Positions 12,193 through 23,382 of a DNA stretch of 64,000 nt are shown in pieces. This DNA comes from Ustulina deusta (taxonomy: Eukaryota; Ascomycota; Sordariomycetes; Xylariales; Xylariaceae). Below the pieces are notes generated by a model. The model was not told the origin of the DNA. It saw only the letters and a list, made by a program, of their open reading frames with translations, and did not search any database. Position 1 is the first letter of the stretch, and each line of letters opens with the position of its first letter. The translations under genes and the position numbers were made by a program. The stretch covers positions 62,001-126,000 of the forward strand of contig JAJNNX010000034.1 of the NCBI GenBank assembly GCA_023159155.1, written 5' to 3'.

Positions 12193-15100
12193 ATGCCTGG
12201 TCGGCTGTCCGTTGACATAGAAAGGCACGGCGGAGGAATGGAGGTAGACAACGGCCGTGATGCAGCTGCGGCGAAGATGAAGAAGCACGACGACACCGAT
12301 CATTTCGTCGAGGTGAAGCGAATCGCGACACAATGTCCAACACCCCCAACCGACCCCTTCCCCGACTTCGAGACCATCCCGGCCGCCAGCCCGAGGAAGA
12401 CCTCCAGACACGAGGCCGTCGCGGACAACGACGCCTGGGCCTCGGCCTTGCTCGACGACCCGCCGAACCACGACCATGATGGCCGTCCCCCGTCGCGGGC
12501 GGAGAACGCCACCACGAGGCCGCGTGCACCGTCACACGCCAAGCAGGCGAGTCGTGAGAGCATTAGGAAGCTCTCTGCCTCCCAGATGCAGGCCCTCACC
12601 TCGGCCCCGGACTCGTTGCCCGTTGCCGTCGTTGTGACACCGCAGCGTAAACCCAACGGAGCTGAATATCCCTTGTCGGCGAATGCCGTTGACGACATGG
12701 CACACCCTTCCATGGCCGACCAGCTCCAGGACGGCATCGAGATGTCCATGTGGGCTGGGAATGGCTCTGTTCGATCTAACGGCTCGGCTGAGACGAGAAA
12801 ACATGGCCGACGCACTGCCGCCGATTTTCAACGACCGCCCCCGTCTGCCCGCACTCTTTCTAGTCCTCCTATCAACCGAAAACCGCCCCCGGGCGCCCCT
12901 ATGACTGCGCCGCTTCACAACCGACGGAACTCATTCAATCCTCTCCCTAAGCCAGCAGCCCTGAATCTGAACGGGCCGCCTAAACCCTTCCAAGCCACCA
13001 TAAAATCCACTCCAGTTCAGCCGACAGAACGCCCCAAGTCTCCTCCCCCCTCGCCTCTGCTCCCTACGATACCCTTACCGCCCATGTCACTTCCCACGCA
13101 CTTGCAACTGGAACTCGCAGGCCAGCGACCCAGTCCACTATACATCCATCATTCTCAGTCGGCAGACACCCCGTATGAATCTAGTGCCGTCAAGTTCGAA
13201 CGACTTCTTAATGCCTTGCTTCTTCCGCCCTATCTCGAACAAGTCATGTATTTTGGCACGCTGGCTTGCTTTGATGCTTGGTTGTATACATTTACGATAC
13301 TGCCCATGAGATTTCTCACTGCTCTTGGGGTGCTTGTGAGGTGGTGGTTATATCTCATCTGGAAAGAGGTCCGATGGGTGGTTGGTTTTGTTTGGTTCGG
13401 CATAGGGCGCCTTTGGCGGAGAGGTCGGAGGGGTAGAACCCCATCCCGCGATCCAAGCGATAGCAGCCAAGCTCCGGGCGAAGCCGAGCGGAGCCAGAGT
13501 CGGGCAAGAAGGAGTAGTCCGAAGCCCCGGGAGAATGGAGCTGCAAGACAGCGCAACGCATCTGATACGCGTGGGTCTTCCGTCGGAGAACAGTCCCGAC
13601 CATATCCCAGCGGTGTTTTTCACCCCCCTAAGCACGCGGTGCCTAAACCGGGGCATTTTCGACATCGTAGGACGAAGTCGATGCCATCGAGTCTTACATC
13701 GTACCACAAAGCCGATCTTTTACAAGGTGCTATTCTCATTTGTAGCTCCATCGCTCTGTCAAACCTTGACGCAAGCCGAATGTATCATTTCATCCGTGCC
13801 CAGTCATCTATGAAGCTATACGTCATCTATAACATTCTTGAGGTAGGCTTTGTGCTTAGTTTGAGGACTGATTTCGTATCTAATCGTTTTGCAGGTTGCC
13901 GACCGGCTTCTTTCGGCAATTGGGCAGGACATCTTGGAGTGTCTCTTCAGCTCAGAGACACTGTCGAGGAATAGCTCTGGGAGATCCAAAATATTGTTAC
14001 CCTTCGGCATGTTTTTGCTCTCGTTGATTTATAATGTCATCCACACTTGGTGCTTATTCTACCAAGTTATCACACTAAACGTGGCAGTAAACTCGTATTC
14101 TAATTCGTTGTTGACCCTTCTCATATCGAACCAATTTGTCGAGATCAAAGGCAGCGTGTTCAAGAAGATCGAGAAGGAGAATTTATTTCAGCTCACCTGT
14201 TCGGACGTAGTTGAGCGATTCCAAACGTGGATCATCCTGCTGATTATTGGCATGCGCAACGTGGTGGAAGTTGGCGGTCTCTCGGTCCCAGGAGCTGGCA
14301 GCGAGCTCGATAACGGCGGTCTGCAAACTGGGCCAATGCATACGACTTCGATTCTACCCGCCAGCTTCACGGTTTTACCAACATGGATTCAATCAGGAGA
14401 AGTTCTTTCCCCTTTTGTTGTTGTCGTCGGTATTGAGATGATCGTCGATTGGATCAAGCACGCGTACATTAACAAGTTCAACAATGTCAAACCGACGATC
14501 TACAGAAGGATGCTAGATATCCTATGTAAAGATTATTACACTAATGTGAGCTGCACTGCAAGTCCTTGCGATAGATAATCTCGGCAGGTGAATACTAACC
14601 TGTTCCATAGGCCTTCTCTGCCCCATCCTTAACGCGTCGGCTGGGTCTCCCGTTATTGCCGTTATCCTCCCTATTCATCCGTGCATCTTTCCAGGTATAC
14701 CACATGTTCCTGGCTACACATATTCCTTCTCCCATGCCCACATCGACTACTGAGCTGTCCGTCGAGTCTTCCTCGCCGTCTTCAGCGGCTATGGTTGCAG
14801 CCTTCGAGCAGCTTGATACCCTTATTCGCCATGCACTTGGCCGCGCCGTATACCCGCACGAGTCGTCCCAGGACCAACCGTGGTGGTCTTTCTCGTCGGA
14901 TGACGTGATCGCACTCTTGACCATGCTCGTGTTCTTCTTTCTCACCTGGATCGTGCTCCTGATCGTCAAGCTGCTTCTTGGCATGCTTCTGCTACGGTAT
15001 TCTCACAAGCGATACACCATCATGAAGCTCAAAGAGCACGCAATCGCGACCGGCAAGGCAGAACACGAAAATTTCTCGCAGCCTGGGCAGCGGATTGGCG

Positions 15101-15279
15101 CCTTCAGCGCCGTAGAGATCGGTGATGACAGGAGGAAGTGGATCTATGAAGACGACCCGGAAGGTCTTAAGAGTATGCGCGACCGGGAACGGAAGACACA
15201 GGAGAAGTTGAAGGGGAAAGGTGAAGATGGTCTTGTCAAGGTAGTCCGGTATGAAATGGTTGCGAAGCGGATTTGGTGA
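12193..15279 (+). CDS. TAPT1/Emp65 family ER membrane protein
   Basis: Three exons: 12193-13842, 13895-14545 and 14611-15279 (introns 52 and 65 bp, the second with a perfect TACTAAC branch site), giving 989 aa. I chose the ATG at 12193 because upstream frame codons offer only a GTG. Residues 1-330 are disordered and rich in Pro, Ser and Arg. The conserved TAPT1 core starts around LPPYLEQVMYFGTL and continues with YNILEVADRLLSAIGQDIL (across intron 1) and LTRRLGLPLLPLSSLFIRAS (after intron 2). Several hydrophobic segments follow to the C-terminus. Yeast Emp65 works with the SUN-like protein Slp1 in protecting nascent ER proteins, and vertebrate TAPT1 is linked to cilia and Golgi traffic. The fungal role here is inferred from yeast. 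Confidence 0.92.
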
Positions 15280-16245
15280 TGACTTGGTAGGGGCCTCTTC
15301 CTTTTTTCTCATACATTGTTTTGGTGTTGAGGGTCATCTGGCAGTCCTGCATGGCGTGGCGTTTGAGAAGAAAAATTAGCATCGTTCTCAATAGTTATTC
15401 CCCTTCTTCGGTGACAATACATTCGGCGGCGATTTTCATGAACTTGCCCTTTGCAGAATCGATTCTTCGTGTACTATGGACTGTGTTCAACGTACTGTTA
15501 ACTTTCATCTCCTTGTGTCGACGTGCGATTGCTCCCGGGGTCTATCGATGTTCCCTTGATAAATAGGTGATGAAATAGACTTAATCGAGCAATCCTAAAC
15601 ATGGAATAAGATGTTATGTCGCACATTCACTTTCTCTGGAATGAAGGGGGCGTTCTATATTATTAGAAGAAAAGACCTCTTAGAGAATTTAGGAATCTCG
15701 CGCAGTAATACGTTCTCATGGCATACTAATAACACCCTGGCTTCTTAACAGGTAATTATAATGCGGGATTGTTTTAATAAAAATATTCACACATGATCCT
15801 GACTTACACGTGATAAACTGCTCAGCTACTGTGTATAAGTGAGTGTAGCAGAGGTTGGTGGCTAATCTGAAGGGCCATATAGGAGGCTCCTAACAAGCTT
15901 ATATAGTCACATGTGGCTATACAGGACTTATTGAAGGCGCCCTCGGTCATTTTTTTCTCCCTACATTCCACACACAACACTTCGATCCAATGGCATACTG
16001 CGTCCAGCAGCGAAGCACCACAATACTATATTATCCGATCGGCACTTGTTCGGTCAGTAATAGAAGGGCGAAACCACGCCGAGGGGGTGGTCCTCTCCAC
16101 CTTAACTATCGTAATTTAGGACAACAGCAGCATCTAGCTGAATTGTAAAACGGACAACCGCGGCGGCTCTTTGATCGTTGATGGAGGTCAAAATAAACTA
16201 ATATGGGTCGTGCGAGGATGGGCTAGGCCAAGCCAGGCCTATGGA

Positions 16246-16510
16246 GGGCCAGTGGGACCACTTGTGACAAAACGTAAATCGTAAAACGGGAAGAGATAAA
16301 CAAGGTCACCCTGTTTTTTATAACCTTAATAACTTCACAACTAGTTATCCGAATATTATATAATACATACCTGATTTTTTGTTATTTTTTTCTTTATTTT
16401 TTATTTTTATTTTTATTTTTATACAGCCTATATTTATAAAATTATTAGGTTTTATTTATTTATGCCAAGAGTACATTTTTATGTTTTGTCAGAAAAGGTC
16501 CTACTGGCCC
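16246..16510 (+). mobile_element. TIR element A of an inverted pair
   Basis: It begins GGGCCAGTGGGACCACTTG and ends CTACTGGCCC, with ATGTTTTGTCAGAAAAGG before the end. The two ends are imperfect inverted repeats of about 30 bp (consensus GGGCCA..GGAC..CAAAAC). It is AT-rich and non-coding inside. The whole unit recurs in reverse orientation at 16521-16751. Confidence 0.7.
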
Positions 16511-16520
16511 TTCTCTAGGT

Positions 16521-16751
16521 GGGCCATTAGGACTACAAGTAACAAAACATAATAATATTATAAGTATAGGCTGTATAAAAATAAACATAGCATTAAAAAA
16601 TAAAACAAAAAATAACAAAAAATAAGGTATGTATTATATAATATTCGGATAACTAGTTGTGAAGTTATTAAGGTTATAAAAAACAGGGTGACCTTGTTTA
16701 TCTCTTCCCGTTTTACGATTTACGTTTTGTCACAAGTGGTCCCAATGGCCC
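16521..16751 (-). mobile_element. TIR element B, inverted copy of element A
   Basis: Read on the minus strand it matches element A along its length, nearly exactly over the outer 125 bp (16246-16372 against 16627-16751), including ACGTTTTGTCACAAGTGG at its end. It is separated from A by only about ten bases (TTCTCTAGGT). Together the two form a 506-bp near-palindrome able to fold into one long hairpin. It has no coding capacity. Confidence 0.7.
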
Positions 16752-16829
16752 ACCGTCCAGGCCCCTGTGAAAGCTGCTAGCCGCATTTGTCTGGCAGTTT
16801 GAAGCGCCCAGGACTATGGTGAGGCAGGG

Positions 16830-18343
16830 TCATTTCTCATCTACCAATTTTGGTAGGGGATGGTGAACCCATGGTGATGCTCCCGGTGGCAGCCCTGTCT
16901 CTTCTAACCACTCAATCACGGGCACGCGCGCAACAACCGGCGCGACCAAGTAATCGATCATCCATTGCCCGGCGGGCAAATACCGCATTACCCATGTCGA
17001 TATCAAGCAGTGGCCCCAGTTCAACCAAGCCACACTTCGCACTGTCAGTCGCGACACCAGATGCACAGTCCTCTCAGGGGCTTTCCGCGCCTTTTCATAC
17101 CCGTCGAACTCGGCTTGAAGCATGTCCGCACTTGGCTGCCCTTCTTCGGAGTCCTGGGTGGACCGAAGCAGCCGGCGTAACCTGTTGACCAGCTCAATGA
17201 TGTCCGCGGCGCCACTGTTATAACCCAGTCCGGCATTGGGGGCTAGTTTGCGGACGGCATCGCCCACGAGAGCAATGCGGCCTCCCCAGGTCCAGCGGTC
17301 GACTCGTCCTTCTTCTACATTGATAAGGGCAATGTCACCAACGTTCCGAGCGAACACGTCGCGCAACCGATAGCCTGGCGCTACATGTAGGTCGGCATAC
17401 TTGCTCATCATGTCCTGCTTATCTTGCTCCGTGTACCAGCATCGCCGCCGCGTTGGCTGCTCCATTGCCTCGTAAATATACCACCACCCACGTCCCTCCC
17501 CGTTAACAATTTGGGCTACAACACCATACCGAACGCCTTGATAGTTATAGCGGGGTTTCAAGCCCGGGATCTCGCCCAGGTTCCCGAACATTACTCGGTA
17601 AGTTGACAGATACGGGCTGTCTACCTCTTGATCGGCCTTTATTTCTGGTTTACCAGATGCTAGGGCTTCCATGCACTGCCGCGTGCGGCTGTGAACGCCA
17701 TCAGCACCGATGACAATGGCACCGTCCTCCGTGGTGCCGTCCTCGTAGTGTACACATACACCATCGGGCAGCACTTCGATATTTGTCACACGCTTCCTGA
17801 CGTGGATTCGAGCCTTTGCAGACTCTGGGAGACACCCATAAAGAGTATTCAGGAACTGAACCCGCGACGTAGCACCAAGCCCGTACCCATGACTGTGCAA
17901 AATGGTAATCAGCAACTTGTGGGGCTTATTTCAGAAGTTGCAGAATGATCTGCTTCTCCTTGTGGAGACAGGAAACGTCAAGGTCCACGGTGTAATCGAG
18001 GGAGATTTACATACTTTCTTGCCCACATGTCACCCACCCCCTCCATAACATGGAGGAATGATCCATCATCCGCGTTTATCGTATGATAGTCGCCGAGCTT
18101 GCTCAGTATAGGCAGCATGAGATCTTGGATGCCCAGCTGGTTGAACATGCGGTACGTGGCAGGCCACATCGCGAGCAACGAACCGGCCCATGGTGTTATA
18201 TCGTCGTGCTGCTCCAGGATCACGAAGTCGATATTCGCTCTGGATAGGATATGAGCTGCCGTAATAGCAACAAGACCCCCGCCTACAACTATCACCTTGA
18301 AAGGCTTCCGCTGTGTAGAAATTTGCTGTTCCTTTTCCATCAT
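16830..18343 (-). CDS. FAD-dependent monooxygenase (PaxM/salicylate-hydroxylase-like)
   Basis: Two exons on the minus strand: 18343-18015 and 17892-16830, giving 463 aa, the usual size for this family. I preferred the donor GTATGT (18014) with acceptor TTTGCACAG (17893) because it restores frame and joins to HGYGLG..SRVQFL, as family members do. The N-terminal Rossmann motif reads VVGGGLVAITAAHIL, so the third glycine of GxGxxG is Ala26. Later come IGADGVHSRTR (the DG motif) and ALVGDAVRKLAPNAGLG (the GD motif). A hydrophobic C-terminal stretch could bind membranes. Such enzymes epoxidise or hydroxylate meroterpenoids, indole terpenes or aromatic acids. The neighbouring reductase relic suggests a former secondary-metabolite locus. 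Confidence 0.85.
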
Positions 18344-19448
18344 GGAAGAAGATGTTGCACGTTCCGTCGGAAATTTCCCTCCAACCGAGAATCACCACCT
18401 CATATGGCCACCACCTTAGCTGAGTCATGAAATCTTCGGAACCAATAGGTACCCGTGCTGATATAGGAGAGGCCCCTGACCGATCGCGGATCTAGTATTG
18501 TTAGGCTTACCCTTTCTGCAAAGTATTTCTCAATAGCGCGGCGCGATGAGCGGCCCGAGGGGGTCGGTGGCGCGGGTGGCGTCTGCGAGGGTGCGGCAGC
18601 CGAAGTAACTCAGATCTGTATCGGAGGCTCGGACCGTGGCCCTGACTATGCCGAATCCTTAATTTTGGCATAGCAAATCCGACCTCCAAATTTCCATTTT
18701 CCACCCCACGTTGTGCAGGAGATATCTCAACACAAGAAACTTGCCATAAATTCAAGACCTCTGTAGGTTGACAGACGAGGAGAACTAAAACGCCATGTAC
18801 CGCCAATTCTTCGTATTATCCCTTTTATACCCCACACGCTGGTTATCTGAGTACTTGTCTCTTTACTACTCGCTGACATGGGTTAGTGTCGCGTTCTCTC
18901 ATCCCAGAAATAGTTAGCGATCAACGCTGTGATCTGCTTTCGCAAGTTAGACAAATGCATCTTTGTGGGTTAGTCTTACTAAGCCCAGTTCGGAAATCTG
19001 GCTAGTGTATTGCAGAAATTCCTCGCGCTATTCGTCAGCTGGGAGAGACACTGTGTTGGCTAGTGGATCAGTTATCATGCACGGCACCGATCTATTGCAC
19101 GCCAGCCCTCCTGATTTCCAAGTCAGTTGCCCGTCAGACCAAGCCACGACGTTATTAGTACCTCTCACAATATCCGATAGTCTCAGCCTGTATGGAGTTC
19201 TAAATTTAGAGCGTGCGAGATAATCTCTGTAACGTTCCAGTACTCACCCGCCCGCTCAGAGTGATAGCTATTCAATCTCAAATCCACGGGCACTGATATT
19301 GTAACATATATATTCTACGGAAGACCCCGTTTACGGCTCGCTTATAAAGTCCACTCACGCAACCATCTACTAATTTGTTGTTCACTAACAGGCTGGGTCT
19401 CAATGGTAGAAGGATTCACAGCACGCTCTATAGCAACATGGACACTCT
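18344..19448. other. intergenic region with a GC-rich coding-like scrap
   Basis: Mostly featureless. At 18530-18660 on the minus strand a GC-rich stretch reads SYFGCRTLADATRATDPLG and ends PLIAPRY-stop. Its composition differs from its surroundings, so it may be a gene remnant, but I do not recognise it. Confidence 0.3.
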
Positions 19449-19944
19449 CTAGTCTGACCTTGAAGCTTCACAGAAATCTGATACTTGAAGCGTCTGCATC
19501 TTCTCCATATCGCCAGGAGTGACATTTTCAGAAGTTTTGCGTAACTTCTTAATCCACTCTGGCAACGGGAGTCTCCGTGAGGTCAAATGTTGTACACGCG
19601 GTTTCAACAACGAGCTTCTAGGGCGGCAGTGGCTGGGAGGAGCGTATTTGAAACACATCCATCTGTTTTCAGCTAACGAGACTTGGGTTGGGCAAGCTCA
19701 ACACGGCGGCTACACTCCCAACTGAGATCCAGTCGATCAATGAGACACGAGTCGTCATAGACCCTATCGTCTTAGCCATCCGTAGCAGAGCCGAGATCCA
19801 CCGCTGCTCCGGCCAAGGATTACCACGCTCGCTAGCACTTCCTTCCACATGCCCTCCACGTACAGTGGAGACGGGGATCCCGCATTGGGTACTACCGGCA
19901 TCCAAGATACGCTGGGCAACACTTACGTATTGGATATTGCGATG
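19449..19944 (-). pseudogene. relic of a C-terminal thioester-reductase (NAD-binding) domain of an NRPS-like or PKS enzyme
   Basis: Two blocks on the minus strand look like the end of a fungal reductase domain. At about 19944-19675 the frame reads VAQRILDAGSTQCGIPVST, then RGGHVEGS.., NPWPEQRWISALLRMAKTIG and SLIDWISVGSVAAVL. In family members this region is VAERILD..., an LRVGQ-like segment, NPW..EWV..L...SKTIG and a VDWIPVD-like motif. After a frame change a second block (19658-19449) has LPLPEWIKKLRKTSENVTP and then DMEKMQTLQVSDFCEA, which matches the usual end of such proteins. Stop codons lie between the blocks and just upstream, so it is broken and truncated. It lies 1.1 kb from the FAD monooxygenase on the same strand, as in a biosynthetic cluster. 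Confidence 0.6.
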
Positions 19945-20478
19945 TCAGTGTGCTACAAAAGACTAGATGCAAAGCGATCTAAGGGAGATCGTGGCAGGCA
20001 ACAGAAACGAAGGCTAATTGTGTGGCTGGATTATGGGCCTTTTCCCTCTTTGCGTGACCACATGGAACAGGCAGCCGTTGGTTTACATAATCCTGTGGTG
20101 ATACTAAAGAGGCATGTTCTATATACTTTGGCATCACACAAAAAAGGGGAATGTCAATTCATAATCCTGTTAGCTTCATCATATCACAGGACTGAACAAC
20201 GGCAATAATGGTTAGAGTGCTTAATCAATAAACTGTATCATAGTGAGGAATACCTAGCACAATGACCCGGCCATGTTCGAGATCTATGGCTCTTTTATCG
20301 ACAGCGAAGCCACCACATAATCTCATAGTCGAGACAGGAACCTATCTATCGCCTCATTCGCGGGCCCTCGCATACCTGAGCCCATTCGCGGAATCAGTAA
20401 GGCTATTTTATCTATTGCTTTGCTTCGAAATCATCTATGCATGCATTCCAGCCATATCGGCGTGACAGGTCCCAGTCA
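19945..20478. other. intergenic region
   Basis: No supported feature. More of the reductase relic would be expected here on the minus strand, but I find no recognisable peptide. Confidence 0.5.
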
Positions 20479-21106
20479 TCAGAAGTAACGTGCATTTTCT
20501 TCTTTCTCCTGTATGACTCTAGTCAAGTCCCTGACATCACGTTCGAAGTATCCGGTTTCATCATGTCTTGCTAGGTCGATGATGATATCCACCAGTTCTC
20601 GGTGGGTGCGACAGTATAGGTACAACCCCACTGTCGGATTCTGAACACGCTCGCCGAGGGAGATCGGCCTTGGTTTCTTCTTTTGCATGCGCTTCAACAT
20701 CTCGACAACGTCCTTGTGTGTATCGAGGCTTCTGAGGCAGAAATTCATTATAATTTCCCGGAGATCCGAACTACGTTGTTCACGGAGGTGCTGTTTAAAC
20801 GTAGGCTGTCTCGGTCTTGCTAGCGTATCGAACTTGGGTGGTCGTGTTGCGCTCGTACGTCGACGTGAATCGGGGCTGGCACATCGCGAGATTGGAATCC
20901 CGTTGATGCGCCAAGTTGGTTCAATGTAGTAGGATCTGATTTCATCTGCGTTAGTTTCCTTCCCGTACGGCTTTAGCTACAATGTCGTTAGTGAAACCTT
21001 ACCCACGAGGATCGGTACGTTCTACCATATGGCGGAGATTGTGCAGAATGCCTTCTTTAGGGTCATCGTTGCCATCACTGTTGAGGGTGTTAATTGTGAA
21101 TGCCAT
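20479..21106 (-). CDS. hypothetical protein, two exons (186 aa)
   Basis: Exon 1 is 21106-21003 (ATGGCATTCACA) and exon 2 is 20935-20479. The 67-bp intron has donor GTAAGG and acceptor AAATCAG, and the join keeps frame to give TDPRGSYYIEPTWRINGIP. An earlier CAG in the intron would bring a stop at once, so the later acceptor is preferred. The protein is basic and probably soluble, with a Lys/Arg-rich centre (MLKRMQKKKPRP) and a charged helical C-terminus (DVRDLTRVIQEKEENARYF). I see no known domain or signal peptide. Coding status rests on the open spliced frame only. Confidence 0.5.
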
Positions 21107-22571
21107 TTTACTGAATTATATAATAATGAGTAACTATTAGTACTCGTCAGACCCTTTAGGTGATGGATGGGAATAGAGCTCAAGCTGTGATAGCTGGCGC
21201 CGACAAGGGTGCGATAGGAAGGGGAGAGACAGAAAATTTTAGTCATTTTCCTAACCACCTACGAAAGAGTGGCATGAGTAAGATTGCCGTAGGAGCAACC
21301 ATTTCCCGAGCGGTCAGGAGGATCATCAAGCAGTAGTTCCTTCCATTTCACAGCAGCTAAAAGAGCTGCGACTGACGTCGACTGTAATACCATGCGAGAT
21401 TTTAGATTTAGAATGATGTCACAACCCAGGTTCAACTGCCAAAAGCCAGGATCCATCTCAACCTGAAAATGGGTTCTGTGCCACCAGTGGGCAAGTGCAT
21501 GGGTGGTATCTAGGCCGACTGCAGGCGGGCTCTAGGCGGGCCAGACATCATCTACAGTGTGCATGCAAGAAAGAGGTTGGACAGTGGGAAATGGAAATTT
21601 ATATTATGCCATGATGCTTCCTGCTTCACGAACGGACACCCTTTGTTTGGGAAGAATGCAATAACCGCCTCTGCATGAGAAGAAATGCGACTAGAAATTA
21701 CTTTTAGGCCTTGGCTATTACCTAATGCGGAGATATGAAGCACTCAACCAAATGAGAATCCGAAAGCCTATCCAGAGCCATGCTGCACTCCCCTCCACCT
21801 CTCCATTCTTCAACGCTTACAAACACAAGGACACCCGCTCCTCGGACATCAAGCAAGTCCGATAATCTAAACAGTCATCCATGCACCCTGGCCAATCCAA
21901 TGCGCGTCTTTCAGTCAGGCCAATAGTGATTTAGTGATGAAAACCTTCCGAATACACGTAGATCCGTAGTTATAAGCGGTGATGGAGGGTTGAGATGGTC
22001 TTTAGCGAATAAGATCATAAACACTCCCGAAAAGCCGGCGGCATGGGGATAAATGGACCTTGGCGATAGTGTGCGCTATCTAATAAGGAAATTAAAACTA
22101 GGTAGTAGTAGCAACTGTTTTGACGTAACTTCATTGGCCACGGTTCGCGAAAAGGCAGGGTTCATTTTCGGCTGTATTCGCACCCTTCCTACCCGGAGAC
22201 TCCTGAGCGAAAGTAGATTTCGCAGTCAGTCTTCCGTAGAACCCCAAAAGCCAGTTGCTTATAAAGGCCTGCAAATGTTATCATAGCAAGTCCGGATGAT
22301 AGAAGATACCTAATATCTCGAACGGAAACCTTTCAGCAAGGTCGGGGTCCGAAAACACCGAGCTCAGAGCACGTCTCGGATCGTAGCATGTATTCACTTG
22401 ATGCGATGGTAACTGGTGCAATAAGATAGGCTCGACCGTAAAGCTTTGTCATGTAGGAATAGGCCCGATGGCAAAGCTATATATAAGAGCATCTGTGCCC
22501 CCCAAATAACGCTTCGTTAAATTCATCAATTGACTATTCCAGCTCCTCTTAGTCGTTAACCGATCATCACC
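21107..22571. other. divergent intergenic region
   Basis: It holds the promoters of the small hypothetical gene (minus) and the esterase gene (plus). No supported gene is seen. A TATA box lies at its right end. Confidence 0.55.
22478..22486 (+). promoter_or_regulatory. TATA box of the CE3-type esterase gene
   Basis: TATATATAA lies 86 bp before the ATG at 22572, a usual distance in filamentous fungi for inducible secreted-enzyme genes. Confidence 0.5.
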
Positions 22572-23382
22572 ATGATTTTCACTAAACTCTTCGCTTGCGC
22601 GCTCCTTTCTAGCGCTGTAGTCGCCCAAAACACAACTCTCCGCTATATGCCCTTTGGTGATTCTATTACTGAAATCATCTGCTGGCGAGCCATGCTCTGG
22701 GAGAAGTTGCAGAGCACCGAATTCGCTTCCGTAAACTGGGTCGGGTCAGGGAAGACTGAGAATAACTGCGGAGACTCAACATATGACCGCGACAATGAAG
22801 GCCACTCCGGGTTCCTCGCTATCAACATCGCCAACAACAGGCAGCTAGTAGGCTGGCTTCAGGCTAATCCTGCTGATGTGATCACTATGCACCTGGGCAC
22901 GAATGATATTGTTCAGCAGAACAAGCCGGTTGATCAAATCATCGCCGCCTTCACAACACTGATTAGCGTGATGAGAGCTAGCAATCCAAACATGAAAATC
23001 ATTGTGAGTATTTGCAGCCGACATCTATGGCCGTGGCGTTCAGTCAGATTCGAACGGCAAATAAACTAATGAATCTTCTCAGGTTGCAAAAATCATTCCC
23101 ATGGGCTTTGGTAGCTACAACACCGCTATCCAAAATCTCAACAACGCTATCCCAGCCTGGGCTCAGGGTCTTAACCAAACAGAGTCGCCAATTTGGGTTG
23201 TGGATCAATATACCGGGTTCAACGGTGGCAGCGACCTACGCGATGGCGTGCACCCCAATCAGTCTGGCGACACGAAGATGGCCAATATCTGGTACCCAGC
23301 ACTTATTAATGCGCTCCAGGTTGCGAAGGCCGAGAAATTGGCCGCTGCCAGTGAGAAAATAGAGGTGTCATTCACGGCTTAA
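22572..23382 (+). CDS. secreted SGNH/GDSL esterase, CE3-type
   Basis: Two exons, 22572-23003 and 23083-23382, with a 79-bp intron (donor GTGAGT, acceptor TTCTCAG), give 243 aa. A signal peptide ends near AVVAQ (residues 15-19). SGNH blocks are clear: GDSITE (nucleophile S31), GHSGF (block II), LGTNDI (block III Asn) and DGVHP (D198, H201, block V). Family CE3 members remove acetyl groups from xylan and related hemicelluloses outside the cell; others are broader esterases. There is no carbohydrate-binding module. It fits with the other plant-wall enzymes in this window. Confidence 0.88.

Larger units (their letters stand above)
15280..16829. other. intergenic region with an inverted MITE pair
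   Basis: AT-rich and without a supported gene. The only clear structure is the large inverted repeat at 16246-16751, whose right end lies 78 bp from the 3' end of the FAD monooxygenase gene. Confidence 0.6.

Noticed and set aside
11954..12535. 193-codon minus-strand frame over the TAPT1-like start
   Set aside because: Arg/Ser/Pro-rich, lies opposite a well-supported gene and shows no domain.
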